Positions 25,123 through 34,791 of a DNA stretch of 64,000 nucleotides are shown here, in pieces (position 1 is the stretch's first letter; each line of letters opens with the position of its first letter). The notes under the pieces were generated by a model that made no database searches, was not told the origin of the DNA, and saw nothing but the letters and a program-made list of their open reading frames with translations. The translations under genes and the position numbers were made by a program. Location of the stretch: contig NZ_LIXJ01000025.1 in assembly GCF_001905795.1 (NCBI RefSeq), positions 28,425 through 92,424 on the forward strand, written 5' to 3'. This stretch comes from Streptomyces sp. CB01580 (lineage in GTDB: Bacteria; Actinomycetota; Actinomycetes; Streptomycetales; Streptomycetaceae).

Positions 25123-25607
25123 GCCACAGGCGCGCGGCCGGATCCGAACCGGTCGGCCGCACGAGCGGGTCGGAACCGATTGGCCGCACGAGCGGGTCGG
25201 AACCGGTCGATCGCACGAGCGGGTCGGGACCCGTCGGCGTCGATGAACTGCTGGAACGTGTCCGGTCCGGGTTCGTCAGGGTGGGTCCGCGGGAGGCCGC
25301 CGCCGCGGCCGGGGACGGGGCACTGCTCGTCGACATCCGCTACGCACAACTGCGGGAGCGGGACGGGTTGATCCCCGGAGCACTGGTCGTCGAACGCAAT
25401 GAACTGGAGTGGCGGCTGGACCCGTGGGGAAGCCACCGACTGCCGGAGGCGGTGGGCCACGACCTGCGGATCGTGGTGGTCTGCGACGAGGGCTACGCGT
25501 CGAGTCTCGCCGTCGCGTCCCTGCGGCAGCTCGGGCTGCACCGGGCGACGGACCTGATCGGCGGCTTCCAGGCCTGGCGCGCGGCGGGGCTTCCCGTGGA
25601 TGTGTGA
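25119..25607 (+). CDS. Rhodanese-like sulfurtransferase
   Basis: 162 residues; translationally coupled to cysteine dioxygenase by a GTGA overlap. The rhodanese domain (about residues 45-160) has LLVDIR, the active-site loop CDEGYASS with catalytic Cys (about 127) and GGFQAW near the end. The N-terminus (residues 9-40) is a tandem nine-residue repeat, SEPVGRTSG, in three full copies and one decayed copy, and is likely disordered. Joint expression with cysteine dioxygenase suggests handling of sulfane sulfur during cysteine breakdown. Confidence 0.85.
   Translation: MSHRRAAGSEPVGRTSGSEPIGRTSGSEPVDRTSGSGPVGVDELLERVRSGFVRVGPREAAAAAGDGALLVDIRYAQLRERDGLIPGALVVERNELEWRLDPWGSHRLPEAVGHDLRIVVVCDEGYASSLAVASLRQLGLHRATDLIGGFQAWRAAGLPVDV
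25143..25234 (+). repeat. 27-bp tandem repeat inside the rhodanese gene
   Basis: Three complete 27-bp units (25143, 25170, 25197) and a partial fourth encode SEPVGRTSG, SEPIGRTSG, SEPVDRTSG, SGPVG. In frame, so copy number could vary without breaking the gene. Confidence 0.85.
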
Positions 25608-25861
25608 CGGGCACGGGCGACGCGGACTGGCACACGGGGGCGGAATCACGATCACCACCGGCGCCGTGTACGTGCGCCGCGTGGGTCCGGAACCGTCCGA
25701 ATCGTCCGGTCCCCCACGTCACGGGCGGCAGCTCCGTATCCCTCGTCCGTCCCTCGAATCCGTCGCGAAACACCCGAACGCCGCACCCCGGTGGAGCGAT
25801 CTCCGCTCACGGCGGACATTCGGCTCAACGCCGAGAACGACGTGACGGAGGCACCGCGCCC

Positions 25862-26521
25862 ATGCCGACCCCCTTCCCCACCGCCCCCGCTCCCGCCCCG
25901 ACCCCCGATCTGCTCGATGCCCAGGTCGTTCGTCTGTACGACACCGAGGCATGGCGGCAGATCGTCTCCGGCTGGGACCTCACGGCTTCCGAGCCGGTGC
26001 CCCTGCCCTCCCCCGGGGCCGCGGAGCAGGCGCCGGGACCTGGACCGACGGACTGGCGCGCCCTGCTGTCCGTACCCGTCGACCGGCTCATCGCCGAATC
26101 CGTCCGGGCCCTGCCCGCCGCCGCACCGCGCGAGCGGCCCCTTCCCGGGCGGCTGGGCGCGATCCTCCCCGACCGGCTGCACTCCTGGCGCCGCATCGGA
26201 CAGCCCGATGTGCGGCCCTCCACTCATCTCGCCCACGCGCGAAGGATCCTGACCGAGTGGGGCTGGCAGAACACGCCCTACAAACTCCGCAACGCCCGCG
26301 GGGCACGGTGCGTCTGCGGCGCCCTCCTCACCGCACACCGTCTGGGCTACGGCTCCCTGGACACCGTGGACCGGGCGGGCGCGTGGCTCGTCACCGAGCT
26401 CCGCTCCCGGGGCTGGACCGGTCTGATCGGTCCGTGGAACCGCCACCCCGGCCGTACCGCCGAGGAGGCACTCGCCCTGGTCGACGCCACCATCGCCCGC
26501 GCCGCCCGTGCCGGTCAGTGA
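25862..26521 (+). CDS. Uncharacterised protein, DUF6197-like
   Basis: 219 residues. The C-terminal half (about 115-215) has ARRILTEWGWQN, RGARCVCGALLTAHRLGYG and a following helical region. This Cys-x-Cys-G-A-L pattern is what I associate with the DUF6197 family of small Streptomyces proteins of unknown role, though I cannot confirm it. The N-terminal 15 residues are Pro-rich. GGAGGCACCGCGCCC upstream supplies the ribosome site for the ATG. It follows the rhodanese by 254 nt and has no clear operon partner. Confidence 0.65.
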   Translation: MPTPFPTAPAPAPTPDLLDAQVVRLYDTEAWRQIVSGWDLTASEPVPLPSPGAAEQAPGPGPTDWRALLSVPVDRLIAESVRALPAAAPRERPLPGRLGAILPDRLHSWRRIGQPDVRPSTHLAHARRILTEWGWQNTPYKLRNARGARCVCGALLTAHRLGYGSLDTVDRAGAWLVTELRSRGWTGLIGPWNRHPGRTAEEALALVDATIARAARAGQ

Positions 26522-26581
26522 AGGCGCCAGGTCCACGACGACGGCCGGGAAACGGAGCCGTGTCCCGGCACAGCCGCTGCG

Positions 26582-27313
26582 TCACGCCCCGGTGCCGCCC
26601 GGGGCGAGCAGGGCGTCGACCACATCGCGCAGCGGGTCTCCGAGGTCCTTCTCGGTGGCCGACGCGAGCGGCTCCAGGCCGCGGGAGGCACGCAGCACCG
26701 TGATGCCGAAGGCCACGGACAGCACCAGTTGCGCGCGCAGGAGCAGTTGGTCGCCGCCGGGGGCGTCGGGCCGCCATCCGGCCGCCGAGGCGAGCCGCTC
26801 GCTGAACGTTCGCAGCAGGCCGGTGCGCATCCGCTCGGTGCGCTCGTCACCGGAGGAACGCAGTAGCAGGAGGAGCGCGTCCCTGGGAGCGTCCGAGGCG
26901 AGCACACCCGCGGTGTGACCGCTGATGACCTCCGGGATCTGTCCCAGGTCGGCGACCGTGCCCGCCTCGCGGGAGAGTTCGCCGATGACCGCCTTCAGAC
27001 AGGCTTCGAAGAGACCTTCCTTGGACCGGAAGTAGCGGTTGATGAGCGCGACGTTGACACCGGCGTCGTCGGCGATGTCGCGCACGGTGGTGGCCGCGTA
27101 TCCGTCGTGCGCGAAGCGGCGACGGGCCGATTCGAGCAGGAGCGCACGGGTCCTGGCGCCGGTGCCCCGCCGGACTGTCTGCGGCGTACCGGCCGTCGCA
27201 GCCGGGGGCGTGGCGCCGGCGGACGACGCAGGACCGGTGGTCGCCGCGGACGGCGCGGGACCGGTCGTCGACGACTCGGGCGACGGGTCGTCCGGGGAAC
27301 TGCTGGCTCTCAT
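26582..27313 (-). CDS. TetR-family repressor, divergent from MFS exporter
   Basis: 243 residues. A Pro/Ser/Thr/Ala-rich N-terminal tail (about 1-50) precedes the TetR helix-turn-helix (about 52-98): RALLLESARRRFAHDGYAATTVRDIADDAGVNVALINRYFRSKEGL. The C-terminal ligand domain includes the TetR C-terminal pattern seen in regulators of drug exporters. The ATG start has AGAGGACAGCA upstream. The divergent promoter region holds two matching palindromes, very likely its operators. Confidence 0.88.
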   Translation of the reverse strand: MRASSSPDDPSPESSTTGPAPSAATTGPASSAGATPPAATAGTPQTVRRGTGARTRALLLESARRRFAHDGYAATTVRDIADDAGVNVALINRYFRSKEGLFEACLKAVIGELSREAGTVADLGQIPEVISGHTAGVLASDAPRDALLLLLRSSGDERTERMRTGLLRTFSERLASAAGWRPDAPGGDQLLLRAQLVLSVAFGITVLRASRGLEPLASATEKDLGDPLRDVVDALLAPGGTGA

Positions 27314-27353
27314 TGCTGTCCTCTCTCCACCCGAACGGTACGTCCACCGCCAT

Positions 27354-27369
27354 GTAAACAAATGTTGAC
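27354..27369. promoter_or_regulatory. Predicted TetR operator 1
   Basis: GTAAACAAATGTTGAC, a 16-bp inverted repeat (GTAAACA-N2-TGTTGAC, one mismatch), A+T-rich against its surroundings, 41 nt upstream of the tetR start. Same pattern as operator 2. Confidence 0.7.
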
Positions 27370-27398
27370 CACACGCCCGGGCCTGCTCTAGCGTCTAT

Positions 27399-27414
27399 GT
27401 AAGCAGATGTTTAC
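27399..27414. promoter_or_regulatory. Predicted TetR operator 2
   Basis: GTAAGCAGATGTTTAC, inverted repeat with one mismatch (GTAARCA-N2-TGTTKAC consensus with operator 1). Centre is 45 bp from operator 1 and it ends 56 nt before the MFS start, overlapping the likely exporter promoter. Confidence 0.7.
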
Positions 27415-27470
27415 TTATGGCCCCGGCGAGCGGATCGAGCCCGGCGGCCCCTCACTTCCTGGAGTCCCGA

Positions 27471-28970
27471 ATGGACGCCCCCCAGCCCACGGCCCGCACC
27501 GGTGGTGTGGTCGCCACGCTGGCCCTCGCCGGCATCACCGCCGCGATCATGCAGACCCTGGTCACACCGCTCATCGCGGAGCTGCCCGAGATCCTGCACA
27601 CCACGTCGTCGAACGCGGCATGGGTGATCACCGTCACCCTGCTGGCGGGAGCGATCTGCGTACCGATCTCCGGACGGCTCGGCGATCTGATCGGCAAGCG
27701 CCGCATGCTCCTCGCGTGCTCCGTACCGCTGGCGGCCGGCTCACTGGTGTGCGCCCTCGCCACCTCCGTCGTACCGATGATCATCGGACGCGGGCTGCAG
27801 GGGATGGGCATGGGCATGGTGCCGCTCGGCATCGCCCTGCTGCGCGACGTGGTCCCCGCGGAGAAGCTCAGCTCCTCCATCGCGCTGGTGAGCGCCTCCA
27901 TGGGGATCGGCGGCGGGCTCGGTCTGCCGATCGCGGCGGCGGTGGCCCAGTACGCCGACTGGCGGGTGCTGTTCTGGGGCTCCACCCTCCTGGCCGTACT
28001 GATCGGCGCGGCGATCTGGTTCCTCATCCCCGAGGTCCCCGCAGGGGCCAGGGGTCAGCGCTTCGACGTCCCCGGGGCGGTCGGGCTCGCCGCCGGACTG
28101 GTCTGCCTGCTGCTCGCCGTGTCGAAGGGCGCCGACTGGGGCTGGACCTCCGCGACCACCCTCGGACTGTTCGCCGCGGCGGTCGTGATCCTGCCCGCCT
28201 GGGGCGCCTGGGAGCTGCGCACCAGGGATCCGTTGGTCGACCTGCGCACCACGGCCCGCCCGCGTGTGCTGCTCACCAACGTCGCCTCCGTCTTCGTCGG
28301 CTTCGGCATGTACGCGAGCATGCTGGTCGTGCCGCAGTTGCTCCAGTTCCCGGAGGCCACCGGCTACGGACTGGGCCAGTCGATGCTCGCCGCCGGCCTG
28401 TGGATGGCACCCGGAGGCATCATGATGATGATCGTCTCGCCGTTCGGCGGGAAGCTCACCGACGCCCGTGGCCCGAAGTTCACCCTGATCTGCGGCGTTC
28501 TGGTACTGGCCGTCGGGTATGGCCTGTCGCTCGTGCTCATGGGCTCCGCATGGGGCCTCATGCTCGCCCTCGTGGTCATCAACAGCGGCGTGGGGCTCGC
28601 GTACGGCTCGATGCCCGCGCTGATCATGAGCTCGGTCCCGCTCGCCGAGACCGCCGCCGCCAACGGCTTCAACGCCCTCATGCGTTCACTGGGCACCTCG
28701 GTCGGGGCCGCCGTGATGGGCGTGGTCCTCTCGCAGATGACCGTCACCATGGGCGGCCACACCTTCACCTCCGAGAGCGGCTTCCGCTCCGGCCTGGTCA
28801 TCGGCTGCGGCATCGCGCTCGTCGCCGCGCTCATCGCCGGTGTCATCCCGGCCGCCCGTGCCGTCCCCCGCACCGGAGGCGAAGCCACCCCCGGGCACGC
28901 CACAGCCACACGGACCGCACAGCTCCCCCAGGACGCGCAGAGCGCCCAGGTCACGCGGGCCGAGGTCTGA
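27471..28970 (+). CDS. MFS drug exporter, DHA2/EmrB type
   Basis: 499 residues, about 14 hydrophobic segments. Seen: MFS motif A GRLGDLIGKRR (about residue 65), the RGLQGMGMG stretch of motif B, and motif C-like GGGLGLP around residue 145. The family expels drugs in exchange for protons. The ATG start has GGAG 7 nt upstream; an earlier in-frame ATG has none. Likely repressed by the divergent TetR through the two operators between them. Substrate unknown. Cytoplasmic C-terminal tail is Thr/Ala/Gln-rich. Confidence 0.88.
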   Translation: MDAPQPTARTGGVVATLALAGITAAIMQTLVTPLIAELPEILHTTSSNAAWVITVTLLAGAICVPISGRLGDLIGKRRMLLACSVPLAAGSLVCALATSVVPMIIGRGLQGMGMGMVPLGIALLRDVVPAEKLSSSIALVSASMGIGGGLGLPIAAAVAQYADWRVLFWGSTLLAVLIGAAIWFLIPEVPAGARGQRFDVPGAVGLAAGLVCLLLAVSKGADWGWTSATTLGLFAAAVVILPAWGAWELRTRDPLVDLRTTARPRVLLTNVASVFVGFGMYASMLVVPQLLQFPEATGYGLGQSMLAAGLWMAPGGIMMMIVSPFGGKLTDARGPKFTLICGVLVLAVGYGLSLVLMGSAWGLMLALVVINSGVGLAYGSMPALIMSSVPLAETAAANGFNALMRSLGTSVGAAVMGVVLSQMTVTMGGHTFTSESGFRSGLVIGCGIALVAALIAGVIPAARAVPRTGGEATPGHATATRTAQLPQDAQSAQVTRAEV

Positions 28971-29151
28971 CGGGACGACCTCCGCCCGTTCGGCAACCGC
29001 CGCGCCGTGGTGCCGACACACCGGAGCGCCGCAGTGGCCACACGCCTCTTCCGGTGCCCCGCTGTCGGCACCCTGCGCGCCTCAACCGCCGGCCGCCGTC
29101 ACATGCGAACCTCTCGGAACCGCCACATCACCCACCACCGTCCGGCGTCGA

Positions 29152-29919
29152 TCAGAACGGCTCGTCCAGCCCCTCCGTGTCCTCCCCCTCCTCCTCCAGC
29201 GCCTGACGCACCACGCGCAGCGCCATACCTTCCCCGTACCCCTTGCGAGCGAGCATGCCCGCGAGGCGACGCAGCCGTCTGTCACGGTCCAGCCCGCGAG
29301 TGGAACGCAGTTTGCGCGCCACCAGTTCACGGGCCGTCGCCTCCTCCTGCTCCGCGTCGAGCTGCCCGACCGCCTCGTCGATCACGGCCGAATCCACCCC
29401 CTTGGTGCGCAGCTCACGGACGAGCGCCCGGCGGGCGAGCCCCCGACCGTGGTGCCGGGACTCCACCCAGGCATCCGCGAAGGCGGCGTCGTCGATCAGC
29501 CCCACGTCCTCGAAGCGGGACAGCACCTGCTCGGCCGCCTCGTCCGGGATCTCCCGCTTGCGCAGGGCATCCGCGAGCTGCTTCCGGGTGCGCGGGGTCC
29601 CGGTGAGCAACCGCAGGCATATGTTGCGGGCCTGCTCGACCGGATCTCGCGGTTCCCCCTTCTCGGCCCTCGACGAGGAGGGGGAACCGCTGCTTCTGGA
29701 ACGGGAGCGGGCACGACGCCCCGCCCCCTCGCCGGAACCCGAGGCCGAACCGGGACCCGGGCCCGGACCATGGCCGTCCCCGGCCTCCGGCCCGTACGCG
29801 CTTTCGTACCCGTGCTCGTCCTCGCACCCGGACTCGGCGAGATGCCCGGCGGCGAACCCGGAACATGGGCCGGCGCCCGGGTCCGTGGCACCGACCGGCC
29901 ACTCCGTACGACGCGTCAT
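29152..29919 (-). CDS. recX: Recombination regulator RecX
   Basis: 255 residues, longer than E. coli RecX because of an acidic, Gly/Pro-rich disordered N-terminal region of about 90 residues. The RecX three-helix repeats follow: NICLRLLTGTPRTRKQLADALRKR, AFADAWVESRHHGRGLARRALVRELRTKGV and a third up to ALEEEGEDTEGL. RecX binds and restrains RecA filaments. The ATG lies 3 nt after the recA stop, so it is co-transcribed with recA. Confidence 0.92.
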   Translation of the reverse strand: MTRRTEWPVGATDPGAGPCSGFAAGHLAESGCEDEHGYESAYGPEAGDGHGPGPGPGSASGSGEGAGRRARSRSRSSGSPSSSRAEKGEPRDPVEQARNICLRLLTGTPRTRKQLADALRKREIPDEAAEQVLSRFEDVGLIDDAAFADAWVESRHHGRGLARRALVRELRTKGVDSAVIDEAVGQLDAEQEEATARELVARKLRSTRGLDRDRRLRRLAGMLARKGYGEGMALRVVRQALEEEGEDTEGLDEPF

Positions 29920-29922
29920 GGG

Positions 29923-31044
<1,122 letters not shown>

Positions 31045-31087
31045 GGGTTCCACCCGATTTGCTTGTGTCGATCGCTTCACGTCAAAG

Positions 31088-31110
31088 ACGCTAACCCCTG
31101 CCACTGACAA
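31088..31110 (-). promoter_or_regulatory. RecA-NDp (PafBC-type) promoter of recA
   Basis: On the minus strand: TTGTCAGTG, 8 nt, TAGCGT. This fits the mycobacterial LexA-independent DNA-damage promoter TTGTCRGTG-N8-TANNNT, which needs PafBC. Start of transcription would be about 35-40 nt upstream of the recA ATG. Match is exact at every conserved position. Confidence 0.85.
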
Positions 31111-31182
31111 TGGGCCTCGACGTCCTCCCGGCCTGTGGATAACTCCACGGTCGGGCCCGGGAAAACCCGGCCGGAATCCCAT

Positions 31183-31198
31183 GAGAATGGATGTTCGA
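31183..31198 (-). promoter_or_regulatory. LexA (SOS) box upstream of recA
   Basis: Minus strand TCGAACATCCATTCTC. The left half TCGAAC is perfect for the actinobacterial SOS box TCGAAC-N4-GTTCGA; the right half is diverged. As I recall, Streptomyces recA genes carry GAACATCCATTC here. Confidence 0.75.
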
Positions 31199-31728
31199 TT
31201 TCAGTGTCAAGCGCACCGCGCCGGACCAGGCCACCTCCTGTGACCGCCCTTCGTCATCGTGCCCCGCCCCTGCCGTCGAGGGCCGGTCGGCGCGGAACTT
31301 CCGCGGTCGGGTCGCGGACCACCGGGCACCCCTGCGGCCCGGGCAGGCTGGGCAGGCGATCCACTGACGGTGCTGCCGGTGCCGTTCCCCCAGTGCTGCG
31401 ACCGGAAAGGTTCACCGGCTCGCGACGCCCGGCACGGCACCTCGCCACGTTGTCGCATCACCCGAGTACGTCCCGTACGAGGGCGATCCTCCGCCTTGCG
31501 ATCGCACGCACCGGACGCCGCTCCTTCCGGGCAAACCTTGCCGGCCACGGCACTAGCTGTCCGGGCACAGCTCCGCATACGTTCGGCGCATGGCTGACGA
31601 GTGCTTCGGGCTTCCGCGGCTCGCCGCGATCCAGGGGAGGTGCCCGGCCGGGACCGCCGGGCGCCCGCGGGGCCGCACCGTCACGCATCCCGGGGGCACC
31701 CCCGGACCTTCCGGCCCCCCTTCCCCGG
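31199..31728. other. Non-coding stretch upstream of recA
   Basis: 530 nt between the recA control region and the AI-2E gene stop. Several frames are open because of the GC content, but none has a ribosome site plus third-position bias or a recognisable product. I see no RNA gene. Confidence 0.5.
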
Positions 31729-33060
31729 TCAGGCGCTCTCCGGACTCTCCGCCTCCCCAGCACCGGCCCGGCCGTCGCGGCCCGCGTCGTTCCCGTCCGT
31801 CCGCCAGAAGCGGCGCAGCCGGGTGAGCGGCGCCTCACCGCGTCGCCGGCGGGAGCCGTGCACCCGGGGGTCGTCCGTCACGTCGTACCGCTTCACATAG
31901 GCGCCGAGGAATGCCTGGAGGGTGGCCACGGCCGGAATCGCGATCAACGCGCCCACCGCGCCCATCAGCGCCGTACCCGCGATGACCGATCCGAACGCGA
32001 CGGCCGGATGGATGTCGACGGTCTTGGAGGTGAGCTTGGGCTGCAGGCCGTAGTTCTCGAACTGCTGGTAGACCACGACGAAGCCGAGCACCCACACCGC
32101 GTACCAGGGGTCCACGGTGAACGCGATCAGCATCGGCAGGGCTCCCGCCAGATACGTGCCGATCGTGGGTATGAACTGGGAGACCAGGCCGACCCAGATG
32201 GCGAGCGCCGACGCGTAGGGAACGCCGAGGATCACCAGCACGATGTAGTGCGCGATCCCGGAGACGAGTGCCATCAGGCCGCGCGAGTAGAGGTAGCCGC
32301 CCGTCTTGTCGACCGCGATCTCCCAGGCCCGCAGGACCTCCGCCTGTCTGGCGGGCGGCAGGACCGAGCACAGGGCGCGCCGCAGCCTGGGGCCGTCGGC
32401 GGCGAAGTAGAACGAGAACAGGAAGACCGTCAGGAGACGGAAGAGCCCGCCGAGCACGGTGGTGGAGACGTCGAGCACTCCGCTCGCGCTGTTCTGGACG
32501 TACTTCTGCAACCAGTCGGAGTGCAGCAGGCTGTCCTGGACCTCGACCCGGGACAGCTCGGTGTGGAAGTTCTGGTTGACCCAGTTGATCACCGAGTCCA
32601 GGTACTTCGGGAACTCCTCGACCATGTCGACGATCTGGCCGGCGAGCATCGAGCCGAGCAGCACGACGAAGCCGGTGGAGGCTATCAACACGGCGAGGAA
32701 GACCAGGAAGGTGGCGACGCCACGGCGCATTCCACGAGCGGACATGCGGCTCACCGCGGGCTCGATGGCGAGCGCCAGGAAGAACGCGATCAGTACATTG
32801 ATCAGCAACCCGACGAGTTGGTCGAAGGCCCAGCTGCCGAGCCGGAAGCAGGCGTAGAGCGCCAGGGCGAGCACCATGGCGCGCGGCAGCCACACAGGCA
32901 TACGGGTCGTCGACCGGTGGCCGGCCGTCGCCACCGACGGGTCCGACGGAGCGGTCCCGGTGTGAGGCGCCTGGGGCTGAGCCGTCGGGGCCGTGGCGAC
33001 TGTCTGGGTTGTCTGGGCTGTCTCGTCTGCAGATGGCACCGCTCCAGTCTCACCCACCAC
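31729..33060 (-). CDS. AI-2E/PerM-family membrane transporter
   Basis: 443 residues, about eight membrane helices. Family features: an N-terminal helix pair (VLALALYACFRLG, LLINVLIAFFLALAIEP), the long soluble loop after VVLLGSMLAGQIVDMVEEFP, and the C-terminal block FIPTIGTYLAGALPMLIAF with QPKLTSKTVDIHPAVAFGSVIAGTALMGAVGALIAIP. Members export autoinducer-2-like or other small molecules, or exchange ions; the substrate here is unknown. A Thr/Pro/Ala-rich N-terminal tail of about 50 residues and a basic C-terminal tail are cytoplasmic. The exact GTG start is uncertain; another GTG lies seven codons later. Confidence 0.82.
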   Translation of the reverse strand: MVGETGAVPSADETAQTTQTVATAPTAQPQAPHTGTAPSDPSVATAGHRSTTRMPVWLPRAMVLALALYACFRLGSWAFDQLVGLLINVLIAFFLALAIEPAVSRMSARGMRRGVATFLVFLAVLIASTGFVVLLGSMLAGQIVDMVEEFPKYLDSVINWVNQNFHTELSRVEVQDSLLHSDWLQKYVQNSASGVLDVSTTVLGGLFRLLTVFLFSFYFAADGPRLRRALCSVLPPARQAEVLRAWEIAVDKTGGYLYSRGLMALVSGIAHYIVLVILGVPYASALAIWVGLVSQFIPTIGTYLAGALPMLIAFTVDPWYAVWVLGFVVVYQQFENYGLQPKLTSKTVDIHPAVAFGSVIAGTALMGAVGALIAIPAVATLQAFLGAYVKRYDVTDDPRVHGSRRRRGEAPLTRLRRFWRTDGNDAGRDGRAGAGEAESPESA

Positions 33061-33120
33061 GGTGACAAACGGCGGTCCGCCCCGCGCAACGGCACAGGTC
33101 CAGCGCCTGACGAGGAGGGA

Positions 33121-33315
33121 TCAGCGCTTGTCGGCGGGGATGCCGACCGCCGCGCAGACCCCTCGCCAGACGTCCTTCGTCTCCCAGCCGGCAGCCAGCG
33201 CCTGGTGCACCGTCTGCCCGTCGAGTTCGGCCATCACGTGATCGCGTGCGAAGGAGTCGGCGTACCCCGCGCCGAAGTGGTCCGCCATCCGTTCCCAGAA
33301 AATCGTCAACCGCAT
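33121..33315 (-). CDS. DUF3046 protein
   Basis: 64 residues, MRLTIFWERMADHFGAGYADSF...VWRGVCAAVGIP, matching the small actinobacterial DUF3046 family that is regularly found upstream of recA. Function unknown. The length is typical and the start is the conserved MRLT. Confidence 0.88.
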   Translation of the reverse strand: MRLTIFWERMADHFGAGYADSFARDHVMAELDGQTVHQALAAGWETKDVWRGVCAAVGIPADKR

Positions 33316-33394
33316 GACCTCAGTATCCCGCTCCTGAGGGTGCAGCCCGCCCGCTACGGCTTGCCGAGAGCGCTTACCACCCTACGGTCGGTCC

Positions 33395-34309
33395 ATGGCT
33401 GGAACCGGAACAAGTCCCCTCAACCGTGCCGAGCAGTTCATCTGGCTCACGGCCCGTGTCCTGGAACAGCGGCGGTTCGCCCATCACTTCCTGGGAGGAA
33501 GCGCGGACGCCGTGGAGACCGCGCTCACCGCCTACCTGAACGAGGACGGCGGATACGGGCACGCGCTCGAACCGGATCTGCGCGGACCCGTCAGTCAGCC
33601 GCTGCACACCGCGCACGCCCTCAACGTCCTCGACTCGATCGGCCGCTGCGGCGGGCCACGGGTGGAACGGATCTGCCGTTTCCTGACCGATGTGTCGACC
33701 AAGGAGGGGGCGCTGCCCGCCCTGCTGCCGGCACAGCGCGGCTACCCGGCCGCGCCGTTCATCCCGATCGTCGACGATCCGCCCGCGGAGCTGCTGGCCA
33801 CCGGCCCCGTGGTCGGGCTCCTGCACCGCAACGCGGTGTGGCACGCCTGGCTGTTCCGGGCCACGGATTTCTGCTGGTCGGCGGTCGAGGCCCTGGACCG
33901 GTCGCATCCGTACGAGATCGAGGCGGCGCTCGCCTTCCTGGACGGCGCCCCGGACCGGGCCCGTGCCGAGGCGGCGGCCGACCGGCTGGGGCGGCTGGTG
34001 CGGGAACAACGACTCGTCGTGCTGAACCCGGAGCGGTGTGCGGAGTACCCGGTGGCGGCCGGGTACGCGCCGGGCGAGCAGCACTTCCCGTACGACTACG
34101 CCCGGACGCCCGATTCGCTGGCGCGGGCCTGGTTCACCGACGAGGAGCTGGAACGCTCGCTCGACCATCTCGCAGCCGAGCAGCAGGCGGACGGCGGCTG
34201 GCCGGTGAACTGGCGCCGGTGGGCCCCGGGGACGGCCCTGGAGGGGCGGCCCCTCGTGACCCTCAAGGCACTCCTGACCCTGCGGGCCCACGGACGCGAC
34301 ATCGGCTGA
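33395..34309 (+). CDS. Prenyltransferase/squalene-oxidase-repeat (alpha-alpha toroid) protein
   Basis: 304 residues. QW-like repeats typical of terpenoid-cyclase or prenyltransferase toroids are visible: LNEDGGYGHALEPDLRGP near residue 50 and AEQQADGGWPVNWRRWAPG near residue 265. No DxDD or DxTAE catalytic motif is seen, so it is probably not a terpene cyclase. Similar small proteins are encoded near recA in other Streptomyces; the function is unknown. Divergent from the DUF3046 gene by about 80 nt. Confidence 0.7.
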   Translation: MAGTGTSPLNRAEQFIWLTARVLEQRRFAHHFLGGSADAVETALTAYLNEDGGYGHALEPDLRGPVSQPLHTAHALNVLDSIGRCGGPRVERICRFLTDVSTKEGALPALLPAQRGYPAAPFIPIVDDPPAELLATGPVVGLLHRNAVWHAWLFRATDFCWSAVEALDRSHPYEIEAALAFLDGAPDRARAEAAADRLGRLVREQRLVVLNPERCAEYPVAAGYAPGEQHFPYDYARTPDSLARAWFTDEELERSLDHLAAEQQADGGWPVNWRRWAPGTALEGRPLVTLKALLTLRAHGRDIG

Positions 34310-34473
34310 GAACGCCCAGGTGTCGCCGCGGTACACCCCACGCGGGACGCCACGCGGCCCGGCACACCCCGACCGTCGCGCATGTCCCACCCGTCGCGCA
34401 TGGCCCGACCGTCGCTCCGGCTCGTCCGTCGCTCACGAGTGCCCCGTCGGTCGGGTCGTCGCTCGCGCGGCTG

Positions 34474-34791
34474 TCACCAGAGTGCCGGGGCGAGGGCGCG
34501 TACCAGCGCCGTGACGACCACGGCGGTGCCCACCACCACGAGAAAGGGAGCGCGCAGCGCCAGGGCGAGCGCCGCTGCCGCGAGCCCCGCGCCCCTGGCG
34601 TCCAGGGTCAGGCCCCGGCCGTCGCCGAACGTCTGCTGTGCGGTGAGGGCGGCCAGGAGCGCCACGGGCAGGAGTGCGGCGAGCCGCCGGGTGAGCGGGC
34701 GCTCCAGCACCCCTGCGGGCACCAGCAGGCCGAGCAGTTTGGCCAGGTAGCAGCCGACGGCGGTCAGCGCGATGGCGATCCAGACGTTCAT
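34474..34791 (-). CDS. azlD: AzlD-family branched-chain amino acid export subunit
   Basis: 105 residues with four hydrophobic segments: MNVWIAIALTAVGCYLAKLLG, RRLAALLPVALLAALTAQQTF, GLAAAALALALRAPFLVVVG, TAVVVTALVRALA. Small partner of AzlC. Its ATG overlaps the azlC stop (ATGA), so the two are translated together. Confidence 0.88.
   Translation of the reverse strand: MNVWIAIALTAVGCYLAKLLGLLVPAGVLERPLTRRLAALLPVALLAALTAQQTFGDGRGLTLDARGAGLAAAALALALRAPFLVVVGTAVVVTALVRALAPALW

Noticed and set aside
31259..31597. 112-codon plus-strand frame upstream of recA
   Set aside because: Arg/Pro/Ser-rich composition, no ribosome site, and no family resemblance.
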